Assembly (NCBI RefSeq): GCF_029227915.1
Contig: NC_079885.1
Coordinates: 25,173,001-25,237,000 of the forward strand
Direction: 5' to 3'
Origin: Hydractinia symbiolongicarpus
Lineage: Eukaryota; Cnidaria; Hydrozoa; Anthoathecata; Hydractiniidae
DNA: 64,000 nucleotides
Below are positions 58,725 to 64,000 of the stretch, in pieces. Position 1 is the first letter of the stretch; the number at the start of each line of letters is the position of its first letter. The notes under the pieces are model-generated. The model ran no database searches. It saw only the letters and a program-made list of their open reading frames with translations, and was not told the origin of the DNA. A program made the translations under genes and the position numbers.

Positions 58725-59450
58725 TTAACATATAAGTCTGGGCTTAAGATTACATAAAGCAGCGGATGCATTGACAATGTCATCAGCATGCTGCATCATA
58801 GTAATAGGTAAAACAGTTTTCAAGATGCGGTAGAACTTCACACCATTAATAGCACGTTCCACATGTATTCGTAGATTGGCAATTTCTTCAGTCTTTTTGC
58901 ACTCAGTTGATGTCATCTCGCTTTTAATTCTAGCAGCAGGTGGAACACTCAAGCTACGAAATTTTACCAGTAGTTCTTCTCTTATTTGAAACCCTCTATC
59001 AACTATTACTTTGTCGTCCCGTTCTAACAATTTATAAAACCCACGATTCTTTGTTATATATCGATCACTGGCCCGACTGCCATAACAGTGAAATGAAATC
59101 TACAGGTGATATACCAATTAAAATTTTTATTGTGTTGCAGTGCTCGTAATAGGACCATCTAGCTGCTTGGTTTAGGAAAGATTTTGGTCTTGCAATAAAC
59201 ACCTGAGTACAGTAAATAATTACTCTGCATTTCGAGTGTCCAGTTTTAATAAAGGCATCAGGTAAACTGTCTCTAATCGCTTCTCTTAGCATACAACAAG
59301 AGCGTTGCCTAAAATTTTGCTTAAAATCTGTATCCATGTCATAAAAGTGTTGGAACAAATAGTGGGTGAAATTCCGAGGCGGTCGGCAAGGTCTTCATTT
59401 AGTAAACCTAAATGCAATCTCATCAAAGTTAACAAAAATCATCACGATGT
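58725..59450 (-). pseudogene. DDE transposase (DDE_Tnp_4 type), C-terminal half, frameshifted
   Basis: From the right: helix-turn-helix region MRLHLGLLNEDLADRLGIS, then CSNTFYDMD; catalytic part LPDAFIKTGHSKCRVIIYCT, QVFIARPKSFLNQAARWSYY and NTIKILIGISP; then, in a second frame, VIVDRGFQIREELL, VPPAARIKSEM and IANLRIHVERAINGVKFYRI. The first catalytic Asp (VIIDCT in relatives) reads Tyr, while D of DRGF and E of HVERAI are kept. A frame change falls at about 59,030-59,065. No THAP domain precedes it. It converges on the YqaJ remnant, as the two gene halves do at 38.7 kb. Confidence 0.85.
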
Positions 59451-60131
59451 ATAAGAATTTTGAACAAAACTGTAGCAATATGATTTTTATTAATCTCTTA
59501 TTTTGTCTTTTTATTTCTTATCTTACTTTTATCCTTTGATAAGCAAATTGTGATAATTTTCATCATTTTACCCGTGGCATTTATTAACAAACAATGCAAT
59601 TGTTGTGATAATGTTACTTGTAAGTATAGCTTTTAATTATTAATCTTGGTATTATTTGTGTTCTACCACTATCCGTTGCGTAGTATAATTTGATATGATG
59701 ATGATATAAGATATGTTGAGACAAGTTTCACTTAAAAAACTGCGTATTTTCTTTTAAATAATATCAAACGTCAGCAAATATATTGCACGTCTTATTTTTA
59801 CACAAAAGTTTTCATTCTTCATAGTCCTTCAACTGAGAAACTTTTTTTTTGTTATAATTGGTTTGTTATAGTTTCTTAAGTTTACGAATATGTATTTTTC
59901 AATGAATGCTTTTTTAATTTTGCTTCGTTAAAAACAACTGACATGTGTTAACATGCTGTACCAAGGGAATTAAATATATTTTGTCTGATATCTAGTTGTA
60001 CAGAATGTAGCTATAACCCGCAGGCAATATCGAATGGCTCCTTTTTCCTTCTCTGGTGTTGGTGAACCACAAAACGTCCCTATTTAATATGATTACAAGT
60101 TAGCATTAAAATAAACCACATAAAGTTCTTC
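59451..60131. other. 3' flank of the membrane-protein gene
   Basis: No gene recognised. 59,490-59,610 matches 35,630-35,735 of the left duplicate, which is how the deletion of the tail exons there can be placed. Confidence 0.6.
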
Positions 60132-63100
60132 CTAGCTCTCAATAACTTCGTACACAGCCGTTTCACCATCACCCATTTGTACCTGTGAAGTGCTTCTTCT
60201 CACTGGGGCATGAATTCCTGGTGAAGGCACTGGTCTAGTTGATCTTCCTTTAGTCTTCCTCTGTAATCGTTGATAGTATTTGGTTGGATGAAGGTTTTCG
60301 TGTAGTTCTGCTCCTTAAGCTTTTTCTAAAAAGGCAAGTTATCCCTTAATATAGCTACTTTCAAAAATCGTTACTTTATCTGTCTTTTCTTGTGTATAGA
60401 CAGTATGTTTTTATATGTACTTTTTATTATCATTTATTTACATTACTCACGTCCTACAATTGATCCTATCCGGTCTGGTTTCACATTTTGTTTGGCAAGT
60501 TTTGTGTTATACAGGTTGAATTTTTTATCATATCCTACTTTCGTGTGTTAAAGGTAGCGAAATACATTCATGACATGGCTATCAGATCTTACCTTGATAC
60601 AATAGGGAAAGCTGCTCAATAAGAGTGTCATTATATTTATTTAACAATACAGCTTTTTTGAATTCGTCTTTTTTTATGTACTGCTGCTATTTCTCAAATG
60701 TTTTAACAAAATGAATGTAATTTTTGAAATCGTCACCTGAAACTTGAAAAAAATATGAAATCTTTAGATTTATACAGCAAACAAAAAACATGCTAAAACA
60801 GTTTTTCAATTTTGTGCTAATTGAATCCGGGTTAATTCCGATGGGAAAAAAGTACGTAAGAAGACTGAGACTGTGACACCAAAACAGCATTTACATATGT
60901 CGGTGCAAAAAAATTATATAATACCATGATATGGAATGTGTTCTTGAAGTCATTGTAAAAAGGATATAATTCCGGAAACATTTATTGGACATGTTATAAT
61001 CGTTATAATATATAAAGACAACAAATTTGGTTGTAAAAACTGTGTTAAAGGAGAAAAGTTGTCTGAAGAAACGTTAGTACTGGACATGTCGTTGTCGTAG
61101 AATGTTACCATAAATTATTTTCGAATGAGAAACTCGTTCTTTAGGTCTTAGTTTTAAAGAAATCCTTTATATTTTCAAAATTGAAACTGCCCGAATCGGT
61201 ACTCAAATGTGGCAAAATATAAGAAATATTTAAAGGCTATTTTAGGATAAGTCGTCAATATTCTTTAAGGCGGCATCTTTAAGATTTATTTAATCTAGCT
61301 TCCCGTGAAATTAATGAAACTGTAACAACGCACACAAGTGCGATAACTTACCAGATAAAAGTTCTAAAACAATTCACAAAAAAAACACAAAGTTGACAAC
61401 AAATATGACAGGAAAGAGAAGAGAAAATAATAAAGATTCAAGAGAGATACTAAATATTGCTTCAATAAAAAAAATCTTACCTGTAAATTATCACCACAAA
61501 TATTGCGAGGATGATGATTAAAAAAAATGCACCGGAAACAATAAAAATTAGAATGAAAGTTTGCGATTTTTCTTTCGAATCTTTTTTTAGTGATTCTCGT
61601 TGCACAGTTGCTAATTTACCCTTGGTAGTAGATGATTTCTTTGACGCTAAAACTGATGAAGTTTTTCTAGCCTTCGGATTTACTTTTGTTGTTGTAGTAG
61701 GTTGAATTAAATTGTCTAATAAAACAAAAGGAATTAACAATGATCCCCAAGTTTATAAAAGACATCTATTTACCGCTACAGTGCTAAACCTTTTAGTTTT
61801 CATAATTTTACTCCCTGTCTTGCCTTCTCAGGGTTTGCTGACAAAGGTCTATAGGAACCACAAATCAAGTAAAGATGTTCTGTATAGTCTTACAGATAGT
61901 ATGATTGCATTTACCACTTTTATGACTTGTTTTCACCAAGTACACGCTTTTTCATAAAGATAGTGTTTCTTTTGTTTCAACATGAATATTCTTAAGCAAT
62001 CCTTATATATTGTTACCACAATTAAGATAAAAGGATCTCAGAATGCAAACTAGTGTAAAATTTACCCCTGAAATGCTGTTGTTTAAGCAGCTTATTTCTA
62101 CTAACAGACAGACAATGATGTTTTGTCAGCAGAATAGTTGAAATAAAACCTGCTAAAAAGCATATATTCTTAGGTTATTCTGGCCTTTTTGTCTAATTTC
62201 ATATTTAATATTTCTATAGAGTATATTCTTATAGAAACTGTTTTACACGGAATGGCCTTAATGGGAAACAAGAATTTTCAACACTAGACATAACTCTTAC
62301 TGTTTTTTGGCTTCTTAAGATAAGGTTAGATTTTTGTAATTAGGCAATATAAGGGGCAGTTAGAAGAATAATTTTACATATGCAATTTTTTGTTAATGTT
62401 AGAATTTCTATGATAAAATTACGAAACACGAAATTCATGAGTATTCTGAGTTCTGTTAGCATATATGCATATGCTTGATAAAAACATAGTTATATCAACA
62501 AAAATATCGTTAAGAAATCAACGCTAAATTAATTAAATTAATCCTTAAAAATTTTAGGCATTTTGGAATGGCGTTATTCAGATCATTACAACTGTCAAAA
62601 ATGTCATAGGTCATAAGAACAAAGATCGTTTCAGTAACCACATTAAATGCATTGCAACCACTAATTGTCAACAAATTAAGTTAAAGTAGCTTACATGTCC
62701 TTTTTCCTGGTGAATTTGCCAAAAAACAATGCCACTTCACTCCACAGAACGTAGTGATAAAAAATAGATTTCCACTGTAGCTAGATATAACACTAAATCC
62801 ATCAACTTTCCACTAGAATTAAAGGTAAAAATTGTTTGAAAATTGACTCTCTTAAGAAGTTTTTTTAAACTGTTTTCAAAACAGGCAAAATAATATTTTC
62901 AAAATGAAAATAAAAATTAGTGAAATGACGGTTAAAATAATCACATTTTTAGTTTATTCTTTTGCACATAAGGAAAACCTAACAACACGCAATATTTTCT
63001 TAACGTTATGGTATACTATATTTTACTTACTCGATATCTAAAAACTGCAGAATTATTCTCGACAGAATATGTGATCGACATATCATCAGGCCTTAAAAAG

Positions 63101-63877
63101 TTCTTCCAACCACTTTTTGTCCACTTTTTTATTGTATACTTTGGTTTAGTCTGGTCACACAACACGACCGGCCTGGATAATCTTCTATTCATTGACAGTA
63201 CTGCTGTGATAAGAGACATACATTTTCCAGAGCAACCGCAATCTTGGAATATAAAATCAAGAGTTTTGCAAGAAGTATTTCATATTGGAACAGAGGAAAG
63301 AAAGAGCATATTCATGCTATTCTCTGCACTGCTACTGATTATATTTTGTATATTTTAATGTCAATTCTTATCAGCTGGGAAGTAAAATAACTTTAAATAG
63401 TGAGAAATGCACTGAAATCGTGGAAAAAATTACTTAAACACTAAATAATTATGCTAAAAAAAGGGACTACCAGTGTAAAACTTTTAAGGTAATAGAAACG
63501 TTGTGGATTTTACAGAATATACTATTTACCGACTACATTGGTCAGTTTACAGCTAAAGAACTCCAAAATCTTAACTATCCTGCTACAAAACTAACACTTT
63601 TTTACGTGCACTAAATAACTAACGAACGCAGAGATTTGTAAATTTTACCTCCCAAATTGTCAGCACTGGATGAGTGACAAGCAGGTAATTCAGTATGCAC
63701 GCTATAAAATGTCGTTTCTGGTGAGCAGACACATGTGGTTGTTTCTTCGGTCTTCGCAAAATATGTTGCACCGTATTTCATGCAGATACCAGTTTGGTTT
63801 GTTTTAAAAATTATCTTATCAGATCCAGATCTACGTCGTATTACTTCGTACTTTAAACCAGCTAATAATTTTAGCAT
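60132..63877 (-). CDS. cysteine-rich single-pass membrane protein, lineage-specific
   Basis: Exons: A to 63649 (left end of the window's gene; start codon not found), B 63242-63031, C 62812-62695, D 61715-61481, then tail exons 60736-60593, 60534-60451 and 60313-60132. A contains LIIVVLLLLCFVML, a signal-like segment without an upstream Met, then GICMKYG and CVCSPET. B begins CGCSGKCM; C has FCGVKWHC. D is a Ser/Thr/Lys stalk followed by a membrane helix (FILIFIVSGAFFLIIILAIF). The final exon is basic and ends AVYEVIES. Phases agree for A-B-C-D and among the tail exons, but D (phase 2) does not fit the first tail exon (phase 1), which also has an in-frame TAG. An extra exon or damage is likely there; a 12-nt AACTTTTATCTG between TTTTAG and GTAAGT at about 61,350 is a candidate. 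No known domain; a receptor-like role is inference. Confidence 0.65.
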
Positions 63878-64000
63878 AACAAAGCATAAGAGTAAAAGAA
63901 CAACAATAATTAGCTTAGCTGTATATTTGACCTTTATATATAAAATCTAATTTTATGTTCGTGTCAAAACTTTTCAGGGAAGTCGTGCTTTATAGCAACG

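Noticed and set aside
58436-58789. 117-residue minus-strand frame overlapping the end of the DDE remnant
   Set aside because: Hydrophobic AT-rich translation without a domain; the overlapping frame from 58725 holds the real transposase motifs.
61511-61957. Plus-strand frames over the stalk/membrane exon
   Set aside because: Antisense of exon D of the membrane-protein gene, whose minus-strand splice sites and phases are consistent.
1-64000. CRISPR array, bacterial operon or plasmid features
   Set aside because: Spliced genes, an intron-containing tRNA-Tyr and eukaryotic transposons show a nuclear animal genome; no spacer-repeat array was seen.

Overview
This is a eukaryotic, AT-rich animal window. 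Genes are split by short introns with clean GT/AG borders, a tRNA-Tyr gene carries a 17-nt intron, and transposon remnants of many classes lie between genes. The gene content (a Ly6/three-finger protein, a PAN/apple plus fucolectin-type lectin, a Frizzled-like cysteine-rich protein, and a cysteine-rich membrane protein with a Ser/Thr stalk) and the mix of transposons fit a cnidarian, probably a hydrozoan. That assignment is an inference from content; nothing here proves a species.

Layout. 2,995-4,254 (+): a complete three-exon Ly6/uPAR gene. 7,227-9,918: a dead CR1/L2-like LINE whose 5' end sits in a perfect palindrome. 10,868-11,165 (-): a GIY-YIG fragment of a Penelope-like element. 11,880-11,969: tRNA-Tyr(GTA) with intron. 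12,520-15,000: a PIF/Harbinger element with TTA target duplication and two decayed genes. 18,529-20,338 (-): a complete three-exon gene for a secreted PAN-FTP lectin, with a Helitron-like piece in its first intron. 24,334-27,132 (-): a five-exon gene beginning with a signal peptide and a Frizzled-type domain, broken by two one-base deletions and one stop.

30.4-40.1 kb and 48.2-64 kb are two diverged copies of one large segment. The right copy holds a cysteine-rich single-pass membrane protein (exons 63.9 to 60.1 kb, minus strand; its start codon is probably beyond the window). The left copy of the same gene is dead: a TGG-to-TGA change, a TAG, a one-base frameshift in the membrane segment, loss of the signal region and loss of the tail exons. 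The copies are interrupted at different places by different insertions: a TIR element at 38.14-39.71 kb, a roughly 0.5-kb repeat at 34.5 kb, DIRS remnants at 40.3-42.0 kb, Helitrons at 50.5-53.1 kb and a transposon core at 57.2-59.45 kb.

The most notable combined signal is a two-gene DNA transposon seen in two complementary pieces. One copy keeps the termini plus the 5' halves of both genes (SWIM zinc finger on +, THAP on -). The other keeps the 3' halves (YqaJ-type nuclease on +, DDE transposase on -). The whole element would be two convergent genes between inverted repeats, one for the transposase and one for a SWIM-YqaJ nuclease. To my knowledge this resembles the ISL2EU type.

All exon models were read by eye from splice sites, reading phase and, in the duplicated part, comparison of the two copies. 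None is confirmed by transcripts.
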